Assembly: GCA_002311635.1 (NCBI GenBank) | Contig: DBZJ01000009.1 | Coordinates: 232 to 64,231, forward strand | Reading direction: 5' to 3' | DNA length: 64,000 nucleotides | DNA from: Syntrophaceae bacterium UBA1163 | GTDB taxonomy: Bacteria > Desulfobacterota > BSN033 > UBA1163 | In this document: piece after piece, positions 34,443 through 43,571 of the stretch | Layout: each line of letters begins with the position of its first letter | Position numbering within the stretch: the first letter of the stretch is position 1 | Translations under genes and position numbers: made by a program | The notes under the pieces: model-generated | What the model saw: only the letters and a program-made list of their open reading frames with translations | Databases searched by the model: none | Told to the model about the DNA's origin: nothing

Positions 34443-34462
34443 CTCGCCTGCTTGCAGGCGAG
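34443..34462. repeat. Short palindrome CTCGCCTG/CAGGCGAG
   Basis: An 8-bp perfect stem around a 4-base loop upstream of the regulator-kinase gene. It may be a terminator or a dispersed palindromic element. Confidence 0.4.
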
Positions 34463-34504
34463 CCCGAGACTTTTGCGGGGACTTCTTAGGAGAAGGACTT
34501 AAGA

Positions 34505-36058
34505 GTGGAAAGTCGAATCTTAATCGTGGATGACGAAAAAGAGATCAGGGGTTTTCTCAGCAAGGCCCTCACCCGTCTTGGAGGGTTTCAGGTGGAACTT
34601 GCGGAGTCGGGAGAAGATGCGCTTCAAAAAATGGAGAAAGACCCTTTTGACCTGGTTTTGACGGATCTGAAAATGCCAAAGATGGACGGACTCCAATTGA
34701 TCTCAGAGATCGCCAAATCAAAACCGGAAACCCTCACGATGATGATGACGGGTCATGGAACCATTGACTCCGCATTGACGGCGATGAAACGGGGAGCGAG
34801 TGATTATCTCATGAAGCCCCTCAACCTCGATGAGCTGATCGTCCGCATCCGAAAGGTCTTGGAGGAGAAACAACGCTTTGTCAGGCTGAGGGACTTCGCC
34901 GATCAATTGGAAAAGGCCAACCAGGAGTTGAGAAGGATTGACGGCATGAAGTCCGAGTTTGTCTCGGTCGCTTCTCATGAGTTAAGGACCCCGCTCGCTG
35001 CCATTAAGAATGCAGTCCAATTGGTCCTGAAGGGGACTGCCGGGAAGATTAATGAAAATCAAGAGAAGTTTCTTTCCATGGCGGAGAGAAATATCAATCG
35101 CCTGACCAATATCCTCAACGATCTTCTAAACCTCTCGAGGATTGAGTCTGGAAAGATTGAAATGAAGTTTGAGAATATTGGATTGAAAGAGATTGTCGAA
35201 CTGACCGCATCCTCCCTCAAGCCCCACGCCGACGGGAAATCGATAAAAATTGACGTGGAAATCAATGAAGCCCTCCCGACGATCTATGCAGATCCGGAAA
35301 AAATAGAACAGATTCTCACGAACCTTATCGGCAACGCAATTAAATTCACGCCGGAGGGAGGAAGAATTCTCATTGCTGCCCAACCCCTCGCCCACGACGG
35401 AAAGGATAGTTATGGCGACAGGGTCGCTGTCTCCGTGAAAGACACAGGGATTGGGATTCCGTCCGAACATTTCGATGCTATCTTCGAAAAATTCCACCAG
35501 GTAGAAAGCTCGCTTCAACGGTCGGTGAGCGGAACAGGATTGGGCCTGGCGATCACAAAAGGGTTGGTGGAAGCTCATCAAGGAAAAATCTGGGTGGAAA
35601 GCGAATTGGGGAAAGGAAGCACATTTACATTCACCTTACCCATCTCGGAAGGCGAGAGAAGGGACCCTTATTTCCGTCTCATCCTGGATAAGGAGTTTCA
35701 GCGGGCCCTGGAAAATGATGCTCCTCTCACCCTCTTTCTGATCGAGGTCCTGGATGAACAGGGAGAGGTCAAAGAGACATTATTAAACCAATTGGAAGAG
35801 AGGGTTAAGCAGTGTCTTTGTCGGAAGGCAGATATCTTATTGAGGCGGGAGAAAGAGAAAATATTGGCCGCTTTATGCGAGGCAGACCTCAAAGGGGCTC
35901 AGATCATCCGGCAGCGGATTGAGGAAGGAATTCAAAAGACCCCTGTTGGAGGTCAGGAAGCCGCTGCCGTCATCAAAGTGGGGACGGCCACTTACCCTGA
36001 AGAGGCCGTTTCAAAGGCCGAACTCTTCAGGCTCGCAAAACAAAGATTGGGAGGTTGA
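34505..36058 (+). CDS. Response regulator-histidine kinase fusion with degenerate GGDEF-like tail
   Basis: A 517-residue protein, GTG start with an upstream AGGAGAAGGA site. Order: receiver domain (1-120, Asp in [15 protein letters not shown]), coiled linker, HisKA with phospho-His in [18 protein letters not shown], HATPase with [19 protein letters not shown] and [14 protein letters not shown], then about 130 residues resembling a GGDEF fold ([20 protein letters not shown] to [15 protein letters not shown]). The GGDEF motif is replaced by REKEK, so cyclase activity is unlikely. It is followed after 3 bases by a response regulator gene. Confidence 0.85.
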   Translation: MESRILIVDDEKEIRGFLSKALTRLGGFQVELAESGEDALQKMEKDPFDLVLTDLKMPKMDGLQLISEIAKSKPETLTMMMTGHGTIDSALTAMKRGASDYLMKPLNLDELIVRIRKVLEEKQRFVRLRDFADQLEKANQELRRIDGMKSEFVSVASHELRTPLAAIKNAVQLVLKGTAGKINENQEKFLSMAERNINRLTNILNDLLNLSRIESGKIEMKFENIGLKEIVELTASSLKPHADGKSIKIDVEINEALPTIYADPEKIEQILTNLIGNAIKFTPEGGRILIAAQPLAHDGKDSYGDRVAVSVKDTGIGIPSEHFDAIFEKFHQVESSLQRSVSGTGLGLAITKGLVEAHQGKIWVESELGKGSTFTFTLPISEGERRDPYFRLILDKEFQRALENDAPLTLFLIEVLDEQGEVKETLLNQLEERVKQCLCRKADILLRREKEKILAALCEADLKGAQIIRQRIEEGIQKTPVGGQEAAAVIKVGTATYPEEAVSKAELFRLAKQRLGG

Positions 36059-36061
36059 AAG

Positions 36062-36433
36062 ATGAATCCAAAAAAAATTTTGATTGTCGATGACGAAGTC
36101 GACCTGGTGGAAACCGTCCGTTTCCCCTTGGAGATCGAGGGATATCATGTCCTGGTTGCTTACAACGGCGAAGATGCCTTGAGTCAGGCTCGCAAAGAAA
36201 GCCCGGACCTGATCCTCCTGGACCTCATGCTTCCAAAATTGGATGGGTATAAGGTATGCCGACTATTGAAATTTGACGAAAGATATAAGCACATCCCCAT
36301 CCTCATGTTGACCGCCAAGACTCAGGAAAAGGATAAAGTCATCGGAATGGAGACAGGGGCGAACGAGTATATCACCAAACCCTTTGATATGGACTATTTG
36401 TTGAAGAAGGTGAAGGAGTATTTGAGTAAATGA
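36062..36433 (+). CDS. Stand-alone response regulator (CheY-like)
   Basis: A 123-residue receiver domain only. It has the acidic pocket ILIVDDEVD, the phospho-Asp in DLILLDLMLPKLDG, the Thr in MLTAKTQ and the Lys in YITKPFDMDYL. It lacks an output domain, so it probably passes the signal to a protein partner. It is directly coupled to the preceding kinase (3 bases) and lies 82 bases before the pilus gene gspF/mshG. Confidence 0.87.
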   Translation: MNPKKILIVDDEVDLVETVRFPLEIEGYHVLVAYNGEDALSQARKESPDLILLDLMLPKLDGYKVCRLLKFDERYKHIPILMLTAKTQEKDKVIGMETGANEYITKPFDMDYLLKKVKEYLSK

Positions 36434-36510
36434 AGTTCAAAGTTCAGAGTTCGGAGATTTGGGTCAATGGCCCCGAACTCCGAACTACTTACTCCGAACT
36501 TTAGTTGGTG
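36434..36510. repeat. Intergenic hairpin built of AGTTCGGAG-like words
   Basis: AAGTTCAAAGTTCAGAGTTCGGAG forms one arm and CCGAACTCCGAACT...CCGAACTTTA the other. Both arms are degenerate tandem words of about nine bases. Same type of structure as 27905, 46563, 59590 and 60583, with different words. Confidence 0.55.
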
Positions 36511-36515
36511 AGAAC

Positions 36516-37733
36516 ATGCCGACTTTTAAGTATCGTGTGAGGGACAGATTAGGGAAGGCCATGACCGGGACGATCGAGGCTCAGACCGTCGAGGTGGCAG
36601 GGAATCACCTTTACCAGAGGGGATACTTCCCCATCGCCATTGAAAAGGAGTCGGCTTCGGCCTCCCTCGATTTGTCGGACTTCTGGAAACGATTCAACAA
36701 AGTGAAGCCGGAGGAAATAATCGTCTTCAGTCAGCAGCTTTCCACTTTATATAAAGCAGGATTACCCTTGCTTACAGGGTTAAAAGGTCTGAGAGACCAG
36801 ACATTGAATCAACGGTTTAAAAAAGTACTGGAAGAAATCGATCTCCAGGTGGAAGGAGGAAATACACTTTTTGGGGCTATGTCCAAGCACCCGGATGTCT
36901 TTTCTGCGGTTTATCTCAATATGATCCGGGCCGGTGAAGCTTCAGGAAGGCTGGGCGAATCGCTCGACCGTTACGCTGCCCTTGCCGATCGAGAATTGAG
37001 GAGTCGCCAAAAAGTAAACGAGGCAACCCGTTATCCTAAGATTGTCGTCGTTTCAGTAATCATCGCATTTGTCGTCTTGCTCTCTTTTGTCATCCCGCGG
37101 TTTGCCCAGGTTTTTTCCCAATTTAACACACCCCTGCCCTTGCCCACCCGGATAATGATCGGGGTTAATAACCTGTTTCATGATTTTTGGTATCTTATTT
37201 TACCCGTATTTGTGTTCATACCGATCCTGCTGAGACGCTATATTCATACGGAGAAAGGAAAGATCTTCTGGGATAGCCTCAAGACAAGAATTCCTGGAAT
37301 CGGCCATCTCTTCGTCATCTCTGCCCTCTCACGGTTTGCTCATACCTTTGTCATGCTAAACAAGAGTGGTATTCCTATCCTTCAGACTCTCGAAGTCTCT
37401 TCCACTACCATCAACAACGTTGTTATTTCTCAATCGATTCGAGAAATCAGCCAACAGGTAAGAGAAGGAGGAAGCCTGGCGGATTCGATGAGCAAGAGTG
37501 GAAGGTTTACCCCTCTCGTTATCCAGATGGTAGGGGTGGGGGAGACGACAGGAACATTGGATGAGATGCTGGTGAGAATAACGGAATACTATGATATCGA
37601 GCTGGAAAACGCGATCAAAAAGATGACTACTTACATTGAACCTGCTTTGACGTTGTTTATGGGTGTTGTGGTTTTGCTTCTGGCACTGGCCGTGTTCTTG
37701 CCATGGTGGAATATGGCCAAACTATTCAGATAA
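36516..37733 (+). CDS. mshG: GspF/PilC/MshG-family inner-membrane pilus assembly protein
   Basis: A 405-residue platform protein with two GspF domains (about 65-190 and 270-395) and three transmembrane helices (about 170-195, 218-240 and 375-400). Conserved motifs are VFSQQLSTLYKAGLPLLTGL and HTFVMLNKSGIPILQTLEVS. It turns cytoplasmic ATPase motion into pilin extraction. The ATG at 36516 matches the start MPTFKYRV of the family and has GGTGAG upstream. It opens the pilus operon. Confidence 0.88.
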   Translation: MPTFKYRVRDRLGKAMTGTIEAQTVEVAGNHLYQRGYFPIAIEKESASASLDLSDFWKRFNKVKPEEIIVFSQQLSTLYKAGLPLLTGLKGLRDQTLNQRFKKVLEEIDLQVEGGNTLFGAMSKHPDVFSAVYLNMIRAGEASGRLGESLDRYAALADRELRSRQKVNEATRYPKIVVVSVIIAFVVLLSFVIPRFAQVFSQFNTPLPLPTRIMIGVNNLFHDFWYLILPVFVFIPILLRRYIHTEKGKIFWDSLKTRIPGIGHLFVISALSRFAHTFVMLNKSGIPILQTLEVSSTTINNVVISQSIREISQQVREGGSLADSMSKSGRFTPLVIQMVGVGETTGTLDEMLVRITEYYDIELENAIKKMTTYIEPALTLFMGVVVLLLALAVFLPWWNMAKLFR

Positions 37734-37740
37734 GGTCCGA

Positions 37741-38397
37741 GGAAAGATGTTTAAGAAGATGCAAATTAATCCTGCAACAGTAACCACAGCGAAGATCGTC
37801 ATTCCCGCCCCGATTTTCACCGGGATAAACTCCAACGGGAATCCAGACGTCGTCCCTGCGAAAGCAGGGAACCAGTTTTCAAATACTGGATTCCCCCGTG
37901 TCAAACACGGGGCAGGCTTAATCAAACCGGGAATAACAGAACGGCTAGGTCTTATATTGCCGTACATAAAAAATGATTTGGCAGCAGTGGCCTTCGATTT
38001 GCGCCGGATTTTATTGCCTCTGACCATTTGGTCATGCCATGCGTGGGTGGCCCCTACGTTCAGGTTGTACCATGGTTTGGCAGCCGCACTTCACCCACAG
38101 GATGAGGCGCTAAAACCAAAATTCTTGAACGCAAATCCGAGATCCCAACCCAAGTTCGGGATGACAAAAAGAGAAGAAACGGACAGTCATGTCATGCTGA
38201 ACCCTGAAGGTGTCATGCCGAACTCTGAATGTGTTATGCCGAACGCCCAAAGTGTCATGCCGAACGCCCAAAGTGTCATGCCGAACTTGTTTCGGCATCT
38301 CTCCAGGGCAGGCTTGTTTCAGCATTTGGTTCATTCTTTTCCCGCTGTCAGCAGACGCAGTATTAATAAACCTTCGGACCCTCGACCCCTTGAACCC
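37741..38397. other. Repeat-rich stretch, open in one plus frame, ahead of the prepilin gene
   Basis: A 657-base stretch between mshG and the gspH-like prepilin. It is open in the prepilin's frame throughout and an ATG at 37747 exists, but the content is repeat-like: GGGAATCCAG/CGAAAGCAGGGA-type inverted pieces near 37805-37880 and a five-copy 21-bp tandem repeat at 38190-38294. It more likely is a mosaic of dispersed repeats than a real N-terminal domain; the prepilin leader begins at 38398. Confidence 0.5.
38190..38294 (+). repeat. 21-bp tandem repeat, five copies
   Basis: Unit TGTCATGCCGAACGCCCAAAG and variants at 38190, 38211, 38232, 38253 and 38274. The unit length is a multiple of three, so the reading frame is kept. 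Copies 3 and 4 are nearly identical, suggesting recent slippage. Confidence 0.75.
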
Positions 38398-38835
38398 GTG
38401 AACTCTTCGGGGTTCACCGTAATCGAACTCATCGTGGTCATAGTCATCATCGGAATTTTGGCTGCTACTGTGCTGCCCAGGATCAATTTTGGCTCCGTCT
38501 CCTCTCAAACCTCCGTGGCCGGAGCAGCGAATATGGTCCGCTCCGACATCCGATATACCCAAGAATGCGCGATGGCCAGTCGGGTTTCTAAAGCTATCAG
38601 CTTCACGTCGGGCCAATCTTCATATACCTTCCCGGCGACCAACCCTTCTACCAGCAGTCTTGATCCTACGGGACGACTTCAAGGAGCAGCGATTGGCACT
38701 ACAGTCCAATTTACTTTTAATTCTCTTGGGGAACCAAGTACATCCTCCGTAGGGGTTTGGACAGTGAGTGTCTCTGACGGGGTAACGACAATACCAATTA
38801 CTATAACCCAATATACAGGAGAGGTGGCTTATTGA
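38398..38835 (+). CDS. Type II pseudopilin-like protein (GspH class)
   Basis: A 145-residue prepilin from the GTG at 38398. The leader V/M-NSSG is followed by FTVIELIVVIVIIGILAATV, the N-methylation site and hydrophobic helix; the Glu at position +5 of the mature form is present. A GspH-like body follows (ANMVRSDIRYTQECAMASRV, then TTVQFTFNSLGEPSTSSVGV). The reading frame is open far upstream, but that part is repeat DNA, so this GTG next to the leader is preferred. No clear ribosome site is visible. Confidence 0.7.
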   Translation: MNSSGFTVIELIVVIVIIGILAATVLPRINFGSVSSQTSVAGAANMVRSDIRYTQECAMASRVSKAISFTSGQSSYTFPATNPSTSSLDPTGRLQGAAIGTTVQFTFNSLGEPSTSSVGVWTVSVSDGVTTIPITITQYTGEVAY

Positions 38836-38997
38836 TTGCGGATATCGGAATGCGGATTTCAAAATAAAAATCAGTTTGTTTGATGCAAACAGGTAAGGAT
38901 GGTTATGAAAAAGAAAGATCTAAATGAGAGAACAAGAAGCTTCATCCACTGTTTGTCGTACTGCGGACACGGAACACGGACACGGTCACGTTATTTT

Positions 38998-39384
38998 ATG
39001 AATAGAAGGGGCTTCACACTTATTGAAATTATCGTCTTGATCGTGATGGCGGGTATCCTCATCTCCGCTATTGTCGTCCCTTTTACAACCGGCATTCGAA
39101 CAAGTAATAAGCCTGAAATGGTAGCGACAGCCATGTACCTTGCGCACCAGAAGATGGAAGAATTGATGAAATTTAATTATTGCCAGGCACCCGATTTAAC
39201 TCCTGGTACATATACACTGCCGGCGCCACCTATTGCTGGCTACACGTGGCAATGGGTGATTTCCTATGTGACCAATACTTTCGCTGCCTCAGGGTCGGAT
39301 GTCGGTTATAAAATGATTCAGGTCACTGTAAAAGACCCACAAGGCAGTACTTATAATGTCTATTCGGTTATTACAAGATTTTAA
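38998..39384 (+). CDS. Prepilin-type protein (GspI class)
   Basis: A 128-residue prepilin with leader MNRRG and cleavage before FTLIEIIVLIVMAGILISAI. A GspI-like feature is the MYLAHQKMEELMKF segment after the helix. The ATG at 38998 is close to the prepilin peptidase site; a longer start at 38899 is possible and has a better ribosome site, but its first 33 residues are partly coded by a short CGGACACGG-type repeat. Minor pseudopilin at the pilus tip is the expected role. Confidence 0.72.
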   Translation: MNRRGFTLIEIIVLIVMAGILISAIVVPFTTGIRTSNKPEMVATAMYLAHQKMEELMKFNYCQAPDLTPGTYTLPAPPIAGYTWQWVISYVTNTFAASGSDVGYKMIQVTVKDPQGSTYNVYSVITRF

Positions 39385-39408
39385 TAACGAGGGAAGAAAC
39401 GCCAAGGC

Positions 39409-39996
39409 ATGACTAATTATCCCGAAATCCAAAATCCAAAATCCCCCTCACCCTCTCCCTCCCCCTCCAGGGGGGAGGGTTGGGGAGGCGATAGGGGTTT
39501 CACCCTAATAGAAATCATCGTTGTGATTGTCATTTTGTCTATTGTCTCGGTCATCACTATTAAGTTCTTGGTTGATAGTTTGAGAGTCTATACGATGACA
39601 GTCAATCAAAAGAGTCTTTTCGACGAAGGGAAATTAGCATTGGAACAGATGTGCAGAGGTATCCGGGATGCAAATAGCATTACAGGAGTTACTGCCACTT
39701 CGATAACTTTTGTGAGAGACAATGCAACAGCTAACGATGCTGTAGGAGAAACAATTAGTTATCAACTCAACGCAGGTGTAGTCCAAAAAGTGAAAGCCGG
39801 CAACGGCTACGCAATGGCCAGAAACGCTACTACATTTGCCGTGACGAATGCTACAAATGAGATCCTTCTACAATTAACACTTCAATTGGCAAGCGGAGAG
39901 AATGTAACCCTGCAGACAAAGATTTATCCCAAAAACCTTGCAAAAAGTCTAACTTATAAGAGCTTCTACTCAAACTGGATGGAGGCATACCAGTAG
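39409..39996 (+). CDS. Prepilin-type protein (GspJ class) with repeat-coded leader
   Basis: A 195-residue prepilin. The mature start is FTLIEIIVVIVILSIVSVIT with the Glu5 in place, and the body (KLALEQMCRGIRDANSI and on) resembles GspJ-type minor pilins. The 29-residue leader contains a C-rich/G-rich palindromic repeat translated as SPSPSPSRGEGWGG, just before RG|FT. The start is the ATG at 39409; the stop is immediately followed by the GTG of the next gene. Confidence 0.75.
   Translation: MTNYPEIQNPKSPSPSPSPSRGEGWGGDRGFTLIEIIVVIVILSIVSVITIKFLVDSLRVYTMTVNQKSLFDEGKLALEQMCRGIRDANSITGVTATSITFVRDNATANDAVGETISYQLNAGVVQKVKAGNGYAMARNATTFAVTNATNEILLQLTLQLASGENVTLQTKIYPKNLAKSLTYKSFYSNWMEAYQ
39437..39490. 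repeat. Palindromic repeat in the GspJ-like leader
   Basis: TCCCCCTCACCCTCTCCC... and GGGGGGAGGGTTGGGGAGG form an imperfect palindrome inside the coding region. Family of 16520, 25706 and 28361. Confidence 0.6.
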
Positions 39997-41703
39997 GTGA
40001 AAAAGCTAAATTTAACCAACTTTCTATTTGGGGGCTACCATCCAAAATCGATGAAAATTGAAAATCCCCCTTCATCCCCCTTTGTTAAAGGGGGAATAAC
40101 TACCCCTCCCTTTAGCAAAGGGAGGTTGGGAGGGATTTTCTTTCTAACAAATATCAAAGGAATCTCGGTGATCTTTCTGGTGATTGCCATGCTGCTGATG
40201 GTGACGATCGGATACGTTTTCTCTTATTTGATCCCCACAAAACAGAAATCCGTGGTCTTCCCTATCCAGTCCACCCAGGCTTTCTTCATCGCTCAATCCG
40301 GAGTCGAATTCGCTGTTCGCTATGCCAAGGATCAAAGTTGGACAACAAAGGCACAACTCGCCGGATTGACCGGTATGACAAGGACTTTTGGAGCAGGAAG
40401 CTTTACTTTGACTTATACTAACACCGCTCCCAATCTTGATACCCTGACTTCTGTTGGATATGTCCCCGCCGGCACTGAAAGAAGGAGGATTGTTGTCTCC
40501 AATTTAACCAGTTTCTTGAACTACTTCGCCTACCATAAGACAATTACGGTACAGGCGGGGCAGGTAAGTGCTGGCCCCCTTACTAATTTTCCCATGCTTG
40601 TAAGTGTCACAGACCCTAATCTCGCAACCGTCGCAAGCGGCGGACATGTCGCGAGCTATAATGCCGGTACCAACGATCCTTGGGACATTATCTTCGAAGG
40701 TCTGGACGACACCACTTGTGGGGGGGCCGGGACCTCACCCTGTAAGTTAAACCACGAAATTGAAGCCTATGCTCCAGCGACGGGGACACTTGTTGCATGG
40801 GTCAGGGTTCCTTCTATTAATAACGGCACAGTCATTTACATGTATTATGGAAATGGCTGTATGACAGCTTCCACGCAGAGTGCGACAGGGGTCTGGGATG
40901 CTACCTACAAGGGGGTTTGGCATCTCAGTCAGAGTCCTACTGGCACAGCTCCCCAGATGAAAGATTCCACGTCGAACGGATACAATGGGACGGCGAATGG
41001 AGGGTTTGTCGCCGGCGACCAACAAACAGCCAAGATCGATGGAGGTCTTGACTTCGAAAGCGCACATAACGACTATGTACAGATAGCAGCGGCGGCCCTC
41101 GGCACCACTTCTGTAACTGTTTCTGCCTGGATTAAAGTCACGAGCTTCACCGAATATACATTCGGCGGTACCACTAACCCAAGCTTAGGTGCGGTTGTTT
41201 TCAGCACAAGGGACCTGGACGCGAACGTTTCCCCGACGCTTCTGGTATCAGCGGCAAGTAATGGTGGTGGATTTGGGGGCCCAACCTCCCTTGTGTTCTG
41301 TGACGACACTGCCAACGTTGCAGTAGGAGCAAAGGGCGCCACGACAATCGCAACTGGTACGTGGTACTACGCTGTCGGTACGTTCAGCTATAACGCCGGC
41401 ACTGCGACATATTTAGGCAACTGGAATGTGTACCGGAACGGCGTGCAGGACAACGCCGCGGCAAATAACTTCGATTACGCGGGCACGGCCACCGTCCCCT
41501 TCAGTGGCGCATCGTGGATACTCGGAAATGACCCTCAGTGGACGACGGCGAACACAGATAGTAACGTCATTCTCGACGAAGTTCGTGTATCAAACATCGC
41601 GCGTTCCGCCGGCTGGATCTTGACCGAATACAACAACCAGAGCACCCCCGGTAACCTGGGCGCCCCCGGTTTTTATGGCGTAGGGGCCGAGCAAAATAAT
41701 TGA
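39997..41703 (+). CDS. PilX/GspK-like minor pilin fused to DUF2341 and LamG-like lectin domain
   Basis: A 568-residue protein with GTG start directly after the preceding stop. Residues 1-45 contain two palindromic repeats read as NPPSSPFVKGGITTPPFSKG. Then NIKGISVIFLVIAMLLMVTI is a PilX-like membrane helix and residues 80-165 a pilin-like body. Residues about 175-290 are DUF2341 (AYHKTITVQAGQ ... WDIIFEG ... GTVIYMYYGNGC). Residues 300-565 are a LamG/concanavalin-like domain (VWHLSQSPTGTAPQM, then VTVSAWIKVTSFTEY). MshP followed by MshQ would give these parts separately; here they look fused. Confidence 0.75.
   Translation: MKKLNLTNFLFGGYHPKSMKIENPPSSPFVKGGITTPPFSKGRLGGIFFLTNIKGISVIFLVIAMLLMVTIGYVFSYLIPTKQKSVVFPIQSTQAFFIAQSGVEFAVRYAKDQSWTTKAQLAGLTGMTRTFGAGSFTLTYTNTAPNLDTLTSVGYVPAGTERRRIVVSNLTSFLNYFAYHKTITVQAGQVSAGPLTNFPMLVSVTDPNLATVASGGHVASYNAGTNDPWDIIFEGLDDTTCGGAGTSPCKLNHEIEAYAPATGTLVAWVRVPSINNGTVIYMYYGNGCMTASTQSATGVWDATYKGVWHLSQSPTGTAPQMKDSTSNGYNGTANGGFVAGDQQTAKIDGGLDFESAHNDYVQIAAAALGTTSVTVSAWIKVTSFTEYTFGGTTNPSLGAVVFSTRDLDANVSPTLLVSAASNGGGFGGPTSLVFCDDTANVAVGAKGATTIATGTWYYAVGTFSYNAGTATYLGNWNVYRNGVQDNAAANNFDYAGTATVPFSGASWILGNDPQWTTANTDSNVILDEVRVSNIARSAGWILTEYNNQSTPGNLGAPGFYGVGAEQNN
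40059..40138. repeat. Two palindromic repeats in the PilX/LamG gene
   Basis: First: AATCCCCC...CCCCCTTTGTTAAAGGGGG. Second: CCCTCCCTTTAGCAAAGGGAGG, followed by GGGAGGGATT. Both are read in frame. Confidence 0.65.
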
Positions 41704-41729
41704 GGAGGAGGCTCCTTAAGGAGTTATAT

Positions 41730-43568
41730 ATGCCAGAAACAATCGGTTTGGATATTGGTTCTCATTCGATTAAGTTAATTGGTCTCAAGACGACTTCCAA
41801 GGGACCTTTCTTGACATGTTTAGGGATGAAAGAAATTCCCCCTAACACTGACAAAGAGGATGTGAACGCTCTTTCCGGGATCCTCAGGGCCCTTATTACG
41901 GAAGTTGGTCTTAAAACGAAAAAGGTGAATTTAACTGTTTCAGGTTCAGGAGTTCAGGTCAAGCGAATCTCCGTTCCTTCTCTCCCCAAAGCCGAATTAA
42001 AAGAGGCTGTTCGTTGGGAGATGAAGAATTACATCCCCTTCCCTGTTGAAACAGCGGAAATTGATTTCCACACCTTAAATGAATATGTTGAAGATAACGT
42101 TAAGAGATTAAATCTGATCGTTGTGGCTTGCCCGAAACAACTCATTGACCGCACTCTCTCCATCGCCGAGAATGCTGGGCTTCAACCGAATCATCTCGAT
42201 GTAGCCCCCTTTTCCCTTTGGAATACTCTTTTGGTTTGGGATCAACTTAGGAAAGAAGAAACCATTGCTTTGATTGACCTTGGAGCTGAAAAAACCGGCA
42301 TTTATCTTTTCAAGGATGGAATTTTGCAGTTCGCTCGAGAAGTCACTCCTGCCGGGACAGACATTACCAAAGCCGTTATGGAGGGAATCGGTTCTGAAGG
42401 AAAAACCAATGTCGTTTTTGAGCGAGCGGAAGAGATAAAGCAAGAAATGGGAATCCCTTCGGAGGCTTACCAGGAGAAAGGTGGCGATAAATCCTTATCG
42501 AAAATGTCTTTTCTCGTCAGACCTGTGTTTGAGAGACTATCAGCAGAGATAGGACGATCTCTTGACTATTACAGGAGCCAATTTAATGAAGAACGGATTG
42601 ATAAGCTGCTCCTGACCGGCGGAGGCGCCAACCTGAAGAATTTGGTTTCCTATCTCGCAAGCGAGGTTCGATTGCCCGTGGAGCATTTTAATCCGCTTAG
42701 CGATATCCTTTTCGATCCAAGAAGGATCGGCACTCAATTTCTTAACCAGATGGGTTCGCTTTTCGCCGTCGCGATAGGCGTAGCCCTCCCTGAACCCAAA
42801 CGAATCGAGTTGCTCCCGGTTGTAGAACCATTTTTATCGAAGGCTCAATTAGTGAAGTCCTTTCCTGTCCTGGCCCCTGGAATCGCATTGCTTGTCTTTT
42901 TAGGAGTCGCCTTATATATGAACGCACAGGTGAACGCAATAAGAAGAGAAATAGATATGAAGAAGGCGAAGCTGGCGGTTCTGGATGCCCGTCAGGAAAA
43001 ACTAAAAATGTTAAAAGAGAAAGATATCCAGCTCAAGGAAAAGCTTTCTCAATTCCCATCTTCAATGATCGTTCCCGTTCCCTATCGAGACATCTTGAGA
43101 GAGGTGAGTCAAATTATCCCGGACAACGTCACCTTGACTCTTCTTGCAGTTCAAAATAAGGGGAAACCTCTGACGAAAGGAACTCCGCCCCCAAAGCCAC
43201 AGGAAGGAGAATCCCCCAAAGGCGTGGGGAGAGAACTTCATATAACAGGTGTCGTTTTCGGAAGCGATCTTCGCTGCCTCACAGCCTTAGCCCAGATCAT
43301 CGAGCGGCTCGAGAAAACACCCTTGTTTAATAATACAAGACTGGTTTCAGCCGATGAGAACAAACTCTATACTCAATCAGGAGCAGAATTTGGCATCGTC
43401 TGCGACATCAATCCTAATAATCCCCCCTCTCTCCCCGACACCTCCTTCTCCCCCCTTTACAAAAGGGGGGGAGGGGGGATTACTGACACCTCTTCCTCCC
43501 TTTACAAAGGCGGGGAAGGGGGAATTACTAAAAGGGAGATAACAGAATTAAGAAAGGAAAAACAATAG
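41730..43568 (+). CDS. mshI: PilM-PilN fusion (MshI-like pilus assembly protein)
   Basis: A 612-residue protein, ATG at 41730 with AAGGAG 6 bases upstream. Residues 1-355 are PilM-like (actin fold: ETIGLDIGSHSIKLIGL, VRWEMKNYIPFPVE, LLTGGGANLKNL). A single membrane helix at about 383-403 is followed by a PilN-like coiled coil and periplasmic domain (YRDILREVSQIIPDNVTLTL; RELHITGVVFGSDLRCLTAL). In most type IV pilus systems PilM and PilN are separate; MSHA systems have a combined MshI. The last 45 residues carry two palindromic repeats in frame (FSPLYKRGGGGITD, SSLYKGGEGGITK) and look non-functional. Confidence 0.85.
   Translation: MPETIGLDIGSHSIKLIGLKTTSKGPFLTCLGMKEIPPNTDKEDVNALSGILRALITEVGLKTKKVNLTVSGSGVQVKRISVPSLPKAELKEAVRWEMKNYIPFPVETAEIDFHTLNEYVEDNVKRLNLIVVACPKQLIDRTLSIAENAGLQPNHLDVAPFSLWNTLLVWDQLRKEETIALIDLGAEKTGIYLFKDGILQFAREVTPAGTDITKAVMEGIGSEGKTNVVFERAEEIKQEMGIPSEAYQEKGGDKSLSKMSFLVRPVFERLSAEIGRSLDYYRSQFNEERIDKLLLTGGGANLKNLVSYLASEVRLPVEHFNPLSDILFDPRRIGTQFLNQMGSLFAVAIGVALPEPKRIELLPVVEPFLSKAQLVKSFPVLAPGIALLVFLGVALYMNAQVNAIRREIDMKKAKLAVLDARQEKLKMLKEKDIQLKEKLSQFPSSMIVPVPYRDILREVSQIIPDNVTLTLLAVQNKGKPLTKGTPPPKPQEGESPKGVGRELHITGVVFGSDLRCLTALAQIIERLEKTPLFNNTRLVSADENKLYTQSGAEFGIVCDINPNNPPSLPDTSFSPLYKRGGGGITDTSSSLYKGGEGGITKREITELRKEKQ
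43425..43530. repeat. Paired palindromic repeats at the 3' end of the PilM-PilN gene
   Basis: AATCCCCCCTCTC...CCCCCCTTTACAAAAGGGGGG...GGGGGATT and a second TCCCTTTACAAAGG...GGGGGAATTAC copy. They extend the protein C-terminus. Confidence 0.65.
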
Positions 43569-43571
43569 ACC

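Noticed and set aside
38190-38294. Tandem 21-bp repeat as a CRISPR array
   Set aside because: Units are adjacent without unique spacers and lie within an open frame; no cas gene is near.
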